The notes under the pieces are model-generated. The model searched no databases. It saw only the letters and a list, made by a program, of their open reading frames with translations, and had not been told where the DNA came from. A stretch of DNA of 64,000 nucleotides, from contig WRKR01000001.1 of assembly GCA_009782175.1 (NCBI GenBank), positions 186,001 through 250,000 of the forward strand, written 5' to 3'. This stretch comes from Cystobacterineae bacterium. Lineage in GTDB: Bacteria; Myxococcota; Myxococcia; Myxococcales; Myxococcaceae. The position numbers and the translations under genes were made by a program. Within the stretch, counting starts at the first letter, position 1. Each line of letters opens with the position of its first letter. Shown here in pieces: positions 1 through 8,164 of the stretch.

Positions 1-1002
1 AAAAACAATGGGGACCCAACTCAGCCAAGGCATGGAGGCTTTGAGTCTTTTGCGAAAAATCTCTTCATCAGAGGCTTGGGCATGCAAGTCCCATTTGTTC
101 ACCACAAAAACCATGGCCTTTCCACGTTGCTCTGCAAGCTCTGCCAATTTCATGTCCTGCTCTACGGCAAGCTCCTGCACATCCATAACAATGCAGCATA
201 TGTCGCAAGCCTCCATGGCTTTTAGGCTGCGCAAAATGGTTTGCTGCTCCAGCTGCTCCACAATGGTTGATTTTCGGCGTATACCGGCTGTGTCCGTCAA
301 TATATAGCGTTGGCCCTTATATTCAAAGCTCTCATCCAAAGCATCACGCGTCGTTCCGGGGAGGGGGCTTGTTAAAAAGCGTTCTGTTTTCAGCAAAGCG
401 TTGGCCAAGGTGCTTTTGCCGACATTGGGCCTTCCCAAGAGTGCAATGCGGATGGCGCTTAAAACTTCAGAGGCCGGAGGAAATTGGGGGGGGGGCAACT
501 GTTGCAAAATGGCCAGGCGCAGCGCTTCTATTCCCAGGTTATGTTCTGCTGAAACGGGGTGGGGCTCTTTCAAACCCAGTTGGAAAAACTCACTGGCAAG
601 CCAATCCGCCGAGGAAGGAGTATCGGCTTTGTTCACCACCAACAACAGAGGTTTGGGTTGTTTGCGCAACACTTTGGCCAATTCCATGTCATCCACGCTA
701 AGCCCCTGCTTCCCGTCGACGACAAACAGAATAAGCTCACACTCTTCTATGGCCACCTGTGCCTGCAAAAACACCTGCCTGGAGAGCGCGTCTTCTGTGC
801 CTGAAGCTATAAAGCCGCCTGTGTCTATCAACGTCATGCGCCGGGTTTCCCACTCGCAATCCGCATAGTGGCGATCTCTTGTCACCCCCGAAAAATTTTG
901 GACCAAGGCTTGGTGGTGGCCTAACAAGCGGTTGAATAAAGTAGACTTGCCCACATTCGGACGACCCACAATGGCCACCATGGCATGCCTAGTCCCCAAC
1001 AT
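1..1002 (-). CDS. der: GTPase Der (EngA), partial at left edge
   Basis: Der is an essential ribosome-assembly GTPase with two consecutive G domains. Both P-loops are visible, each reading GRPNVGKST, at about residues 13-21 and 189-197. Each is followed by its G2/G3 motifs (GVTRD/DTGG in the first, GTTRD/DTAGIRRK in the second) and a G4 motif (NKAD and NKWDL). The window edge cuts the frame after 334 codons, just before the second SA motif, so the C-terminal KH-like domain is missing only because of the edge. The ATG at 1002 is preceded by GAGGA and lies 18 bases after the era stop. The internal ATG at 981 would start more like typical Der. Residues 1-7 would be encoded by a tandem-repeat unit (see 982-1029). 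Confidence 0.93.
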   Translation of the reverse strand, partial: MLGTRHAMVAIVGRPNVGKSTLFNRLLGHHQALVQNFSGVTRDRHYADCEWETRRMTLIDTGGFIASGTEDALSRQVFLQAQVAIEECELILFVVDGKQGLSVDDMELAKVLRKQPKPLLLVVNKADTPSSADWLASEFFQLGLKEPHPVSAEHNLGIEALRLAILQQLPPPQFPPASEVLSAIRIALLGRPNVGKSTLANALLKTERFLTSPLPGTTRDALDESFEYKGQRYILTDTAGIRRKSTIVEQLEQQTILRSLKAMEACDICCIVMDVQELAVEQDMKLAELAEQRGKAMVFVVNKWDLHAQASDEEIFRKRLKASMPWLSWVPIVF

Positions 1003-1029
1003 GGTTAGTCCTCAGCATGGTTAGTCCCC
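982..1029 (-). repeat. 3 x 16-bp tandem repeat at the era/der junction
   Basis: Read on the minus strand, 1029-1014, 1013-998 and 997-982 are three 16-bp units that share the core GGACTA followed four to six bases later by CATG. Unit 1 contains the TAA stop of era. Unit 2 supplies a GAGGA ribosome site and the upstream der ATG. Unit 3 encodes the first extra residues of Der. Confidence 0.85.
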
Positions 1030-1947
1030 GGAGGCATAGCCCATCCTCTTTAGGCCCTCGGCGCTGTCACTCCACCGTGGATCTACCTTCACACGGAGCC
1101 CCAAATATACGCGCGCATTCAACATGCGCTCCATTGCCAGACGAGCGGCTGTTCCAATTTTTTTGAGCATCTGCCCCTGCTTGCCAATGACAATGGCTTT
1201 TTGGCCTTCACGCTCTACATAAATGCTTGCCTCAATGCGGACCAGCCCCTGCAAACCTTCCCCTTGTGCATTTGAAACGAAACGGTTGCTTTCGTCAAAA
1301 TGCTCAACCCGCACAGCTGTTGAATAAGGTATTTCTTGACGGCACAAACGCAAAGCCTGCTCTCTTATAAACTCTTCGGCCAACTGCAACTCGCTTTGGT
1401 CCGCAAAAGTATCCGCGGAAAACATGGCTTCACCTTCTGGGCATAGTGGAACCAAAGTCCCCCAAAAATCCTCTATCCCATCTCCGGTGAGTGCGGACAC
1501 AGGAATTATTCCTGCAAAGGCATGCAACTTGGAGCACTCTTGGATCAACGGCAAAAGCGAAGGTTTTTCTATCAAGTCTATCTTGTTCATCAACAACAAT
1601 GCCGGCTTTGAAATAACGCGCATTCGGGCCAGCGCCTGTTTGGTTTTTGCCAAAGAAGGGTTGGTGGCATCCACAATCCACACAACCACGTCGCATTCTT
1701 CAAGGCAGCGAAAAGCCGTTTTCAGCATATAGCGCGTCAACGCATCGCTGGGTTGGTGGATGCCCGGCGTATCCCAAAAAGCCACTTGGGCTTCATCGCG
1801 CGTCAACACGCCGAGAATGCGGTTTCGCGTCGTTTGTGCACGACGCGAAACAATCGAAATTTTCTCGCCTATAAGCCTGTTGAGAAGTGTGCTCTTGCCA
1901 ACATTTGGCTGCCCAATCAATGCAGCAAATCCACTTCTCATCGTCAC
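1021..1947 (-). CDS. era: GTPase Era
   Basis: Era binds 16S rRNA near its 3' end and acts in 30S maturation. The 308-residue product has the usual family length. The N-terminal G domain shows GQPNVGKST at residues 12-20, DTPG near 59 and NKID near 121. The C-terminal third is a KH domain with a GKQG-type loop. It is the second-last gene of a minus-strand run: cyclophilins, era, der. Only 14 bases separate it from the upstream cyclophilin gene. Having era and der adjacent groups two ribosome-assembly GTPases, and rnc, the classical era partner, lies 1.7 kb upstream. Confidence 0.96.
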   Translation of the reverse strand: MTMRSGFAALIGQPNVGKSTLLNRLIGEKISIVSRRAQTTRNRILGVLTRDEAQVAFWDTPGIHQPSDALTRYMLKTAFRCLEECDVVVWIVDATNPSLAKTKQALARMRVISKPALLLMNKIDLIEKPSLLPLIQECSKLHAFAGIIPVSALTGDGIEDFWGTLVPLCPEGEAMFSADTFADQSELQLAEEFIREQALRLCRQEIPYSTAVRVEHFDESNRFVSNAQGEGLQGLVRIEASIYVEREGQKAIVIGKQGQMLKKIGTAARLAMERMLNARVYLGLRVKVDPRWSDSAEGLKRMGYASGD

Positions 1948-1961
1948 AAGCTACTCCACAT

Positions 1962-2519
1962 TTAAAACTGAGGTTCTTGAACGGATAGCACAATGGAGTC
2001 AATGTAGACATCCGTTTTTGGTCGATCGTTATGGTCCTTGGGCAACACATTCGCAATTTTATCTACAACTTCATAACCACGAATAACTTCCCCAAAAATG
2101 GTGTGGCGGTTGTTGAGGTGTGGCGTCGGCACAACCGTAATAAAAAATTGTGAGCCATTCGTATGAGGGCCTGCATTGGCCATGGCCAAAAGCCCGGGCT
2201 TGTCAAACTTTCTCCCGCTTTGAAACTCATCCTCAAAGCAATAGCCGGGGCCACCTGTTCCTCGTCCCAGAGGATCTCCTCCTTGGATCATAAAGTTTGA
2301 AATAACGCGATGGAAAAGGGTCCCTGGATAAAGGGCTTTGCTTTCTTCTTGTCCCGTCGCTGGGTTTTTCCATTTCTTCTCACCGGTGGCAAGGCCTACA
2401 AAATTTTCTACCGTCTTGGGTGCATCCTTGCAAAACAAACGCAAAGCAACATTTCCCTCGGAGGTTTTCATCAGCGCATAGAGGTATTCATTCTCATAAA
2501 CAGCATCGATCATTCCCAT
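1962..2519 (-). CDS. Cyclophilin-type peptidyl-prolyl isomerase, cytoplasmic
   Basis: This is a 185-residue cyclophilin that should catalyse cis-trans isomerisation of X-Pro bonds. Hallmark segments are FHRVI, FMIQGGD, a GTGGPGY loop, NGSQFFIT and HTIFGEV. Position 121 of human CypA numbering (Trp) appears to be His in a LNNRH context. There is no signal peptide, so it is probably cytoplasmic. It sits 13 bases downstream of a second cyclophilin gene, and the two share a nearly identical central 200 bp at DNA level while their ends differ. That points to tandem duplication with later gene conversion. The start ATG at 2519 lacks a strong Shine-Dalgarno, and an in-frame ATG two codons on is an alternative. 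Confidence 0.93.
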   Translation of the reverse strand: MGMIDAVYENEYLYALMKTSEGNVALRLFCKDAPKTVENFVGLATGEKKWKNPATGQEESKALYPGTLFHRVISNFMIQGGDPLGRGTGGPGYCFEDEFQSGRKFDKPGLLAMANAGPHTNGSQFFITVVPTPHLNNRHTIFGEVIRGYEVVDKIANVLPKDHNDRPKTDVYIDSIVLSVQEPQF

Positions 2520-2532
2520 GGTTTTTTCTTTC

Positions 2533-3258
2533 TCACTTCGCAGGTGGATTGGGGGTTTGTGACAGCTTTATTTCAATAATGCGAATTTCTTCGTTGGGGC
2601 GATCCATTTTGTTGCGGGGTGCGTTGACAATTTTTTGCACCACATCCATTCCCTTCACCACTTCCCCAAAAATGGTGTGGCGGTTGTTGAGGTGCGGTGT
2701 CGGCACAACCGTAATAAAAAATTGCGAGCCATTCGTATTGGGGCCCGCATTGGCCATGGCCAAAAGCCCAGGCTTGTCAAACTTTCTCCCGCTTTGAAAC
2801 TCATCCTCAAAGCGATAGCCGGGGCCACCTGTTCCTTGGCCCAGAGGATCTCCTCCTTGGATCATAAACCCGGGAATGACGCGATGGAAAACAGTCCCCG
2901 TATAAAGCGGCTTGTTTTCATCTTTCCCTGTCGCCGGGTTTGTCCATTCCTTCTCACCACTGGCCAGGCCTACAAAATTCTCCACCGTCTTGGGCGCATC
3001 CTTCGAAAAAAGCCTGAGTACAATGTTGCCCATGCTGGTTTTCATGTGCACATAAAGCTCTTCACCTTTGGTGGCTTTTTGAGTCCAACTCAGCTTGGCT
3101 TCACCGCCTGAGCTTTGTGCACTTCCAATAGCCGTTTTCTTTTTTGAATCTGCCAAAGGGTTTGCCCCTGCAACAAAAGACGTCGCCATGAGCCCCACAA
3201 AAAAACAACGAACAAAAAAACAACAAAGCTTCTGAATATTCTTCCTCATTGCCAACAT
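2533..3258 (-). CDS. Cyclophilin-type peptidyl-prolyl isomerase, exported
   Basis: This is the paralogue of the preceding gene with the same cyclophilin motifs ([25 protein letters not shown]). It adds an N-terminal hydrophobic stretch ending in SFVAGA, so it is predicted to be periplasmic. The start at 3258 is chosen because AAGGAG lies 6 bases upstream; longer forms from 3315 or 3273 are possible, but the 3273 ATG directly precedes the AAGGAG. The signal peptide contains a 15-bp in-frame duplication ([10 protein letters not shown]). It is divergent from cutA. Confidence 0.9.
   Translation of the reverse strand: MLAMRKNIQKLCCFFVRCFFVGLMATSFVAGANPLADSKKKTAIGSAQSSGGEAKLSWTQKATKGEELYVHMKTSMGNIVLRLFSKDAPKTVENFVGLASGEKEWTNPATGKDENKPLYTGTVFHRVIPGFMIQGGDPLGQGTGGPGYRFEDEFQSGRKFDKPGLLAMANAGPNTNGSQFFITVVPTPHLNNRHTIFGEVVKGMDVVQKIVNAPRNKMDRPNEEIRIIEIKLSQTPNPPAK
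3197..3226 (-). repeat. 2 x 15-bp duplication in signal-peptide codons
   Basis: The plus strand at 3197-3211 and 3212-3226 reads ACAAAAAAACAACGA then ACAAAAAAACAACAA (one mismatch). It encodes a repeated Cys-Phe-Phe-Val block in the exported cyclophilin. The period of 15 keeps the frame. Confidence 0.85.
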
Positions 3259-3336
3259 GACATGCTCCTTCATATGTGTTTGAAAGCAATTCTTCTTCAG
3301 GTTGAATTGCAGCAATAACCTTCAAACATCTCTCTC

Positions 3337-3675
3337 ATGAATTCTTCAACAAAAACAGAAAATCTGCCTTTGAGTGTGTTTTGCAGCTGTCCGGATTCTA
3401 TGTCAGCCCTGCGTTTGGCCCATGTGCTTATAGAAGAAAAATTGGCCGCATGCGTGCAGGTGCTTGCCCATATGCACTCTGTCTATCGCTGGGAAAACAA
3501 AATTGAGCAAGCAGAAGAGTCCATGCTGATTGCCAAAACCGACACACTCCATTTTGAAGCACTCCGAAAGCGTGTTTGCGGCTTGCACCCTTATGCGACA
3601 CCTGAGGTTATTGCGCACCCCATTGTATATGCCGATCCAAAATATCTGGAGTGGCTGTTTCTTCAGCTGGCTTAG
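3337..3675 (+). CDS. cutA: CutA divalent-cation tolerance protein
   Basis: This 112-residue protein belongs to the CutA1 family, small trimeric ferredoxin-fold proteins linked to divalent-metal tolerance. The typical elements are an early CxxPD segment, an LAACVQV strand, a VYRWENKIEQAEE core and the HPYATPEVIAHPI signature. In most homologues the signature reads HPYETPEI, so the Glu is Ala here. The gene is divergent from the cyclophilin operon and its last codons overlap the end of convergent rnc by 4 bases. Confidence 0.93.
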   Translation: MNSSTKTENLPLSVFCSCPDSMSALRLAHVLIEEKLAACVQVLAHMHSVYRWENKIEQAEESMLIAKTDTLHFEALRKRVCGLHPYATPEVIAHPIVYADPKYLEWLFLQLA

Positions 3676-4394
3676 GGCTCCACTTTCGTCAATATTTCCA
3701 AGGCCGCTTTGGCGGCTTTTTGCTCCGCTTCTTTTTTGTTGCGCCCTTGAGCAGAGGCAAGAGAACGTTTGCTTAAAAAAACTTCAACCCCAAAAATTTT
3801 GGCATGCGCGGGCCCCTCTTCTGAAATCAGCTGATAATAAGGTGTTTCGCGAAACCAAAGAAAAGCCTTTTCTTGCAGGGTGGATTTATAGTCAATGTCT
3901 GCTTTGCCTTCTATGGCAGTCCGACATTCTGGAGCAAAAAGTTTGTGGATAATGCTCACCGCCTCCTTCCACTCAACAGACAAATAGAGCGCTCCCAATA
4001 TGGCCTCCAAGGCATCGGCTAAAACAGAATTTTTTTCACGACCACAGCTTTGCTCCTCTCCTTTCCCCAGCAAAAGAAAATCTCCCAGGCCTATGCGCCT
4101 GGCGACATTGGCCAATGTTTCTTCGCTCACAATAAACGCCCTATATTTTGAAAGCTCCCCTTCACTGGCATGAGGCAACATCTCCATGAGATGGTGGCTG
4201 ATGGCAAGCTCCAGCACCGCATCCCCCAAAAACTCTAAACGCTCATTGTCTTCGCGCGTCTCATGTTGGTTTTCATGCACATAACTTCTGTGGGTCAATG
4301 CACATTTGGCAAGCTCAAAACTTGAAAACCGCACTTGCAATTGCTGCTCAAGGCTTGCAATGCACTCATTTAAGTCTATTTTTAAAAAGCCCAC
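3672..4394 (-). CDS. rnc: Ribonuclease III
   Basis: RNase III cleaves double-stranded RNA in rRNA and mRNA processing. The 240-residue product has the catalytic signature NERLEFLGDAVLE near residues 50-62, the second acidic cluster (ADALEAILGALY) around 125, and a C-terminal dsRNA-binding domain from about 165. The start codon is GTG at 4394; no in-frame ATG precedes the conserved region. The 106-bp gap to the gene upstream carries a perfect 12-bp duplication. Confidence 0.95.
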   Translation of the reverse strand: MGFLKIDLNECIASLEQQLQVRFSSFELAKCALTHRSYVHENQHETREDNERLEFLGDAVLELAISHHLMEMLPHASEGELSKYRAFIVSEETLANVARRIGLGDFLLLGKGEEQSCGREKNSVLADALEAILGALYLSVEWKEAVSIIHKLFAPECRTAIEGKADIDYKSTLQEKAFLWFRETPYYQLISEEGPAHAKIFGVEVFLSKRSLASAQGRNKKEAEQKAAKAALEILTKVEP

Positions 4395-4457
4395 AGGCGC
4401 TCTCGTAAATCCAATTTTTCAACCCTTGTCCAAGAATTGTTAGCTGAAAATAGCGCC

Positions 4458-4481
4458 ACAAGCCGCGTTACAAGCCGCGTT
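4458..4481. repeat. Perfect 2 x 12-bp tandem repeat
   Basis: ACAAGCCGCGTT occurs twice in immediate succession (4458-4469, 4470-4481) in the spacer between the acyl-CoA dehydrogenase stop and the rnc start. Confidence 0.95.
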
Positions 4482-4500
4482 GTACATGCTGTGCTCTGCG

Positions 4501-5643
4501 TTAGCCCTTAAACAAGTGCCTGGAAATGACAATCCGCAAAATTTCGCTCGTTCCCTCGCCAATTTCGCACAGCTTTGCATCACGCAGTGCTCTTTCGACG
4601 ACAAAAGCATTGGTATAACCATTGCCACCTAAAATTTGAATGGCATCCAGGCAAGAGCTCGTCGCCGCTTCAGAAGTATAGAGTTTCGCAATGGCCGCTT
4701 CTTGAGAAAAAGGCTTGCCTTGATCAGCAAGGCTTGCGGCCTTCCAAACAAGCCCCCACCCCGCATCCAAGCGGACTTTCATGTCAGCAATTTTAAAATG
4801 TGTGGCTTGAAATGTAGAAATGGGTTTCCCAAAGGCAATGCGTTGGCTGGAATATAAAATGGACTCCTCCAATGCACACCGGCCAAGCCCTGCAGCCAAA
4901 GCACCAATGACAATGCGCCCCCTGTCCAAAACCTTCATCGTCTGGATGAAGCCTTGGTTCAACTCACCTATCAGTGCATCCTCTCCCACCTTCACATCCT
5001 CCAAAATAAGCTCCGCTGTGTCCGAGGAGCGCATCCCCATTTTGCCGTGAATTCGCTTGGCAAAAAGCCCTTCTGTGTCTTTTTCTACCAAAAAAGCGCT
5101 GATCCCTTTTTGTCTTTTTTGTGGATCCGTCACCGCCTGGATGACGAATATGTCTGCTTGAGTCCCCTGCGTAATAAACATTTTGTTGCCATTGAGCACC
5201 CAACCCCCCTCCTTCTTTTCGGCCGTTGTCTTCATCGCCGCAGAGTCCGAGCCACTCCCCGCCTCCGTTAATGCCCAGGCCCCCAAAAACTCTGCCACAG
5301 CAAGCTTGGGCAAATATTTTTTCTTCTGCTCCGCATTGCCAAACAACCGAATGTGGTTGCTGCACAAACCATTGTGCGCAGCCACCGTCAACGCAAGAGA
5401 GCCATCCCAGCGAGCAATCTCTTCAACCGCTACGGCCAAGGCCCTCACGCCCAGGCCGGAGCCGTTGTATTCTTCCGCAATACAAACCCCCATCAGCCCC
5501 AAGTGCCCCAATTCTTCCAAAACAGCCCTGGGACAGTCTTCGTTGACATCCCAATCCCTCGCAAAAGGTTTGACGTTCTTCTCACAAAACTGACGTACGC
5601 TGTTTTTTAAGGTTCTGTAGTCTTCCGGTATCTCAAAATCCAT
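4501..5643 (-). CDS. Acyl-CoA dehydrogenase
   Basis: This 380-residue protein is a FAD-dependent acyl-CoA dehydrogenase performing the first oxidation of acyl-CoAs to trans-2-enoyl-CoAs. It shows LTEAGSGSD near residues 125-135, the RIAFGKPI segment, QILGGNGY, and the C-terminal catalytic-Glu context IGEGTSEILR. It most resembles short-chain or branched-chain members, but the substrate cannot be read from sequence. It is the last gene of a minus-strand run: enoyl-CoA hydratase, carboxyltransferase, dehydrogenase. A 109-bp spacer containing a long hairpin separates it from the carboxyltransferase. The order recalls branched-chain amino-acid degradation clusters, though no biotin carboxylase or thioesterase/lyase is present here. 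Confidence 0.93.
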   Translation of the reverse strand: MDFEIPEDYRTLKNSVRQFCEKNVKPFARDWDVNEDCPRAVLEELGHLGLMGVCIAEEYNGSGLGVRALAVAVEEIARWDGSLALTVAAHNGLCSNHIRLFGNAEQKKKYLPKLAVAEFLGAWALTEAGSGSDSAAMKTTAEKKEGGWVLNGNKMFITQGTQADIFVIQAVTDPQKRQKGISAFLVEKDTEGLFAKRIHGKMGMRSSDTAELILEDVKVGEDALIGELNQGFIQTMKVLDRGRIVIGALAAGLGRCALEESILYSSQRIAFGKPISTFQATHFKIADMKVRLDAGWGLVWKAASLADQGKPFSQEAAIAKLYTSEAATSSCLDAIQILGGNGYTNAFVVERALRDAKLCEIGEGTSEILRIVISRHLFKG

Positions 5644-5722
5644 AAGGCATTGTTTATATACCCGAGAAATAACTCATCGCACGCATTTTGAATGACGCTC
5701 TGCGCAACATTTTGCGTCAGAA

Positions 5723-5756
5723 TTGAGAAAGTTCAAGAATCCTTGAACTTTCTCAA
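5723..5756 (-). terminator. 15-bp perfect stem-loop at the carboxyltransferase stop
   Basis: TTGAGAAAGTTCAAG (5723-5737) and its exact complement (5742-5756) flank a 4-base loop. The stem overlaps the TGA stop (5753-5755) of the carboxyltransferase gene. There is no following T-run on the minus strand, so an intrinsic terminator is doubtful. An mRNA-stabilising or processing hairpin that sets different levels of the two flanking genes fits as well. A second weaker hairpin (TGACGC...GCGTCA) follows toward the acyl-CoA dehydrogenase. Confidence 0.6.
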
Positions 5757-7282
5757 ACAGGGAGCACGCCATGCTTTCGTTTGCGTGGCACCTCATAGGC
5801 TGCCACGTAGGCCTCAAAACGCTTCACCAGCTCTTGTCGGAGTGCGTTGCCGGAAACTATTTCGTCCACAATTGTTTTTGAGGCCAAACGGAAAATATTT
5901 ACGTCCTGCCTATATTTTTCTCGCAGCTCTTCAACATATGGCGCGCGTTCTGTTTCGGGCTTTTCTTGGATTTTATTGAAGAAGACAGCATTCACCGCGG
6001 CTTCGGGCCCCATGACGGCAATCATCGCCTGGGGCAGGGCAAGCGTGCAATTCGGAGAAAAGCCCGGGCCGCTCATGGCATAAAGCCCTGCGCCATAGGC
6101 CTTGCGAACAACCACACATATTTTGGGTATACTCGCTTCAGAAACAGCGGAGATCATTTTTGCGCCCGCACGGATGATGCCGGCTTTCTCCACTTTGGTG
6201 CCGATCATAAAACCGGGAACGTCCGCCAAATAAAGCAAAGGAATGTTGAAAGCATCACAAAGCCAAATGAAGCGTGCCGCCTTGTCTGCTGAGTCCACAA
6301 ACAATACGCCGCCTTTATATTTGGGTTGGTTGGCAACAATGCCGACACTTTGTCCGTTGATGCGTGCAAACCCCGTAATTATCTCTTGGGCAAATAATTT
6401 TTTTATTTCGAAAAAACTCTCTTCGTCGATGAGCTCCGCAATCAACGCATGCATGTCAAAAAGCTTGTTTTGATCGGCCGGAACAATTTCTTCAACGGAC
6501 TTTCCGGAAAATTTCGGCGGTCGGCTTGCCTGCTTGGGCGGCAACTTTAAACAATTGTCAGGCAAGAAACTCAAATAGCGTTTGGCCGTTTCAATGGCCT
6601 CCTCTTCCGTCTTCACGAGAATGTCACCGCAGCCTGAAACAGAGCAGTGCATTCTGGCTCCTCCCATCTCCTCCAGTGTCACTTTTTCGCCTATCACCAT
6701 CTCCGCCATGCGGGGGGAGCCTAAATACATGGAGGCATTTTTCTCTACCATAACCACAATATCGCAAAACGCCGGAATATAGGCGCCTCCCGCCGCAGAG
6801 GGGCCAAATAACAAACAAACTTGAGGCACCAAACCAGACAAATGCACTTCATTATAAAAAATGCGGCCCGCCCCGCGCCTCCCCGGAAACATGTCCACTT
6901 GGTCCGTAATGCGAGCACCCGCTGAGTCAACCAAATAAATAAGAGGGCATTTCAGAGAGGCGGCCGTCTCCTGGATGCGAAGAATTTTTTCAACCGTCAG
7001 CGCTCCCCAACTTCCCGCTTTCACCGTTGAGTCGTTGGCCATCAGCGCAACCGTGCGACCGTGGACTTTGGCCAAACCTGTCACCACGCCGTCTGAAGGC
7101 AAATGCTCATCCTCGCAATGGGCCAACTTTGCCTCTTCAATAAAGGAGTTTTCGTCAACCAACAAAGCGATGCGCTCTCGGGCAAACAGCTTGCCGACGG
7201 CTTTGTTTTTTTCATGGTATTTTTGTAAACCGCCCTCTTCCACCTTTGCCTGTCGCTCTTTTAGTTTTTTATCCAGACTCAT
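5753..7282 (-). CDS. Acyl-CoA carboxylase beta (carboxyltransferase) subunit
   Basis: This 509-residue protein carries both N- and C-terminal carboxyltransferase domains of the propionyl/methylcrotonyl/acetyl-CoA carboxylase beta family. Visible elements are DSAGARI, the oxyanion-forming GPSAAGGAYIPA glycines, GSPRMAEMVIGEKV, and the second-domain ADVPGFMIG and AYGAGLYAMSGPG motifs. The GARMHCSVSGCGD segment differs from the classical methylcrotonyl-CoA enzymes, so I do not name a substrate. No biotin carboxylase or biotin carrier gene is next to it and none is in the window. The enoyl-CoA hydratase start lies upstream with a 27-base spacer. Propionyl-CoA carboxylation would fit the methylmalonyl-CoA mutase genes 10 kb away. 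Confidence 0.9.
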   Translation of the reverse strand: MSLDKKLKERQAKVEEGGLQKYHEKNKAVGKLFARERIALLVDENSFIEEAKLAHCEDEHLPSDGVVTGLAKVHGRTVALMANDSTVKAGSWGALTVEKILRIQETAASLKCPLIYLVDSAGARITDQVDMFPGRRGAGRIFYNEVHLSGLVPQVCLLFGPSAAGGAYIPAFCDIVVMVEKNASMYLGSPRMAEMVIGEKVTLEEMGGARMHCSVSGCGDILVKTEEEAIETAKRYLSFLPDNCLKLPPKQASRPPKFSGKSVEEIVPADQNKLFDMHALIAELIDEESFFEIKKLFAQEIITGFARINGQSVGIVANQPKYKGGVLFVDSADKAARFIWLCDAFNIPLLYLADVPGFMIGTKVEKAGIIRAGAKMISAVSEASIPKICVVVRKAYGAGLYAMSGPGFSPNCTLALPQAMIAVMGPEAAVNAVFFNKIQEKPETERAPYVEELREKYRQDVNIFRLASKTIVDEIVSGNALRQELVKRFEAYVAAYEVPRKRKHGVLPV

Positions 7283-7309
7283 GAAGGAAACGATCTAACA
7301 AAAACTTCG

Positions 7310-8077
7310 TCACCGCCCAACAAAACGTGGTGGCCTTTTTTCAGAAAAAGCCTTCAAACCTTCCAGGCGATCTTCCGTTTCAAGGGTTTGCTCATACATT
7401 TGAAGCTCCAGCCCCAACGCCTCCTCCAAGGGCAAATGCACCCCTTGGACAATGGCTTTCTTGGCAAAAGCAACAGCCAAAGGCGCATTTTCGGAAATAT
7501 TCAAAGCCATGGCACGCGCATCCGCCAAAACGCCAACCCCTTCAATAAGGCCTATGCGCAAAGCTTCTTCAGCGCCAACTCTGCGGCCACAAAAAATAAG
7601 CTCCTTGGCCTTTCCTATACCCACCAACCTCGGCAAACGTTGCGTGCCACCGCCTCCTGGAATGATTCCTAAACGGACTTCTGTCAAAGCAAGTTGCACA
7701 TGCCCAGCGGCTATGCGTATGTCACATGCCAAAGCCAACTCAGCGCCTCCTCCAAAAGCAACCCCATTCAAAAAAGCAATGAAAACAGCTTTGGAATGCT
7801 CAATGGACAAAAACAGCTCTCTTAAATTTTGCAGAAATTCCCTCACCTCTGCAACACTCATCCCTTGCCGCTCTTTTAAATCCGCGCCCGCACAAAAAGC
7901 TTTGTCGCCAGCCCCCGTTAAAACAACACACCTCACACAACTTTCTGCCTCGCTTATGCGGATAACATGTTGCTTGAGTTCCTCCACCAAGCCTCTGGAA
8001 AGAGCATTCCTCATGGGCTCCCGCTCTAGGGTCCATTGCTCAAAGGCACCTGCTGACTCTATTTTTAAGGCATCCAT
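7310..8077 (-). CDS. Enoyl-CoA hydratase/isomerase family protein
   Basis: This crotonase-fold protein has 255 residues from the chosen start. Oxyanion-hole segments are visible as FCAGADLKE and GVAFGGGAEL, with LTEVRLGIIPGGGGTQRLPR carrying the Glu pair expected of hydratases. Start 8077 is supported by AAAGGAG 9 bases upstream; a longer frame to 8170 would overlap the divergent gene. It is first in a probable operon with the carboxyltransferase and acyl-CoA dehydrogenase genes and would hydrate 2-enoyl-CoA or 3-methylglutaconyl-CoA. Confidence 0.92.
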   Translation of the reverse strand: MDALKIESAGAFEQWTLEREPMRNALSRGLVEELKQHVIRISEAESCVRCVVLTGAGDKAFCAGADLKERQGMSVAEVREFLQNLRELFLSIEHSKAVFIAFLNGVAFGGGAELALACDIRIAAGHVQLALTEVRLGIIPGGGGTQRLPRLVGIGKAKELIFCGRRVGAEEALRIGLIEGVGVLADARAMALNISENAPLAVAFAKKAIVQGVHLPLEEALGLELQMYEQTLETEDRLEGLKAFSEKRPPRFVGR

Positions 8078-8164
8078 GCCTTCGTCTCCTTTGGTTTCCC
8101 ATTTGAGATGGTCGCCATTTTTTTTCTTTGCATGGGTTCTTCTCAATTGGCTAAAAGCCATCTC

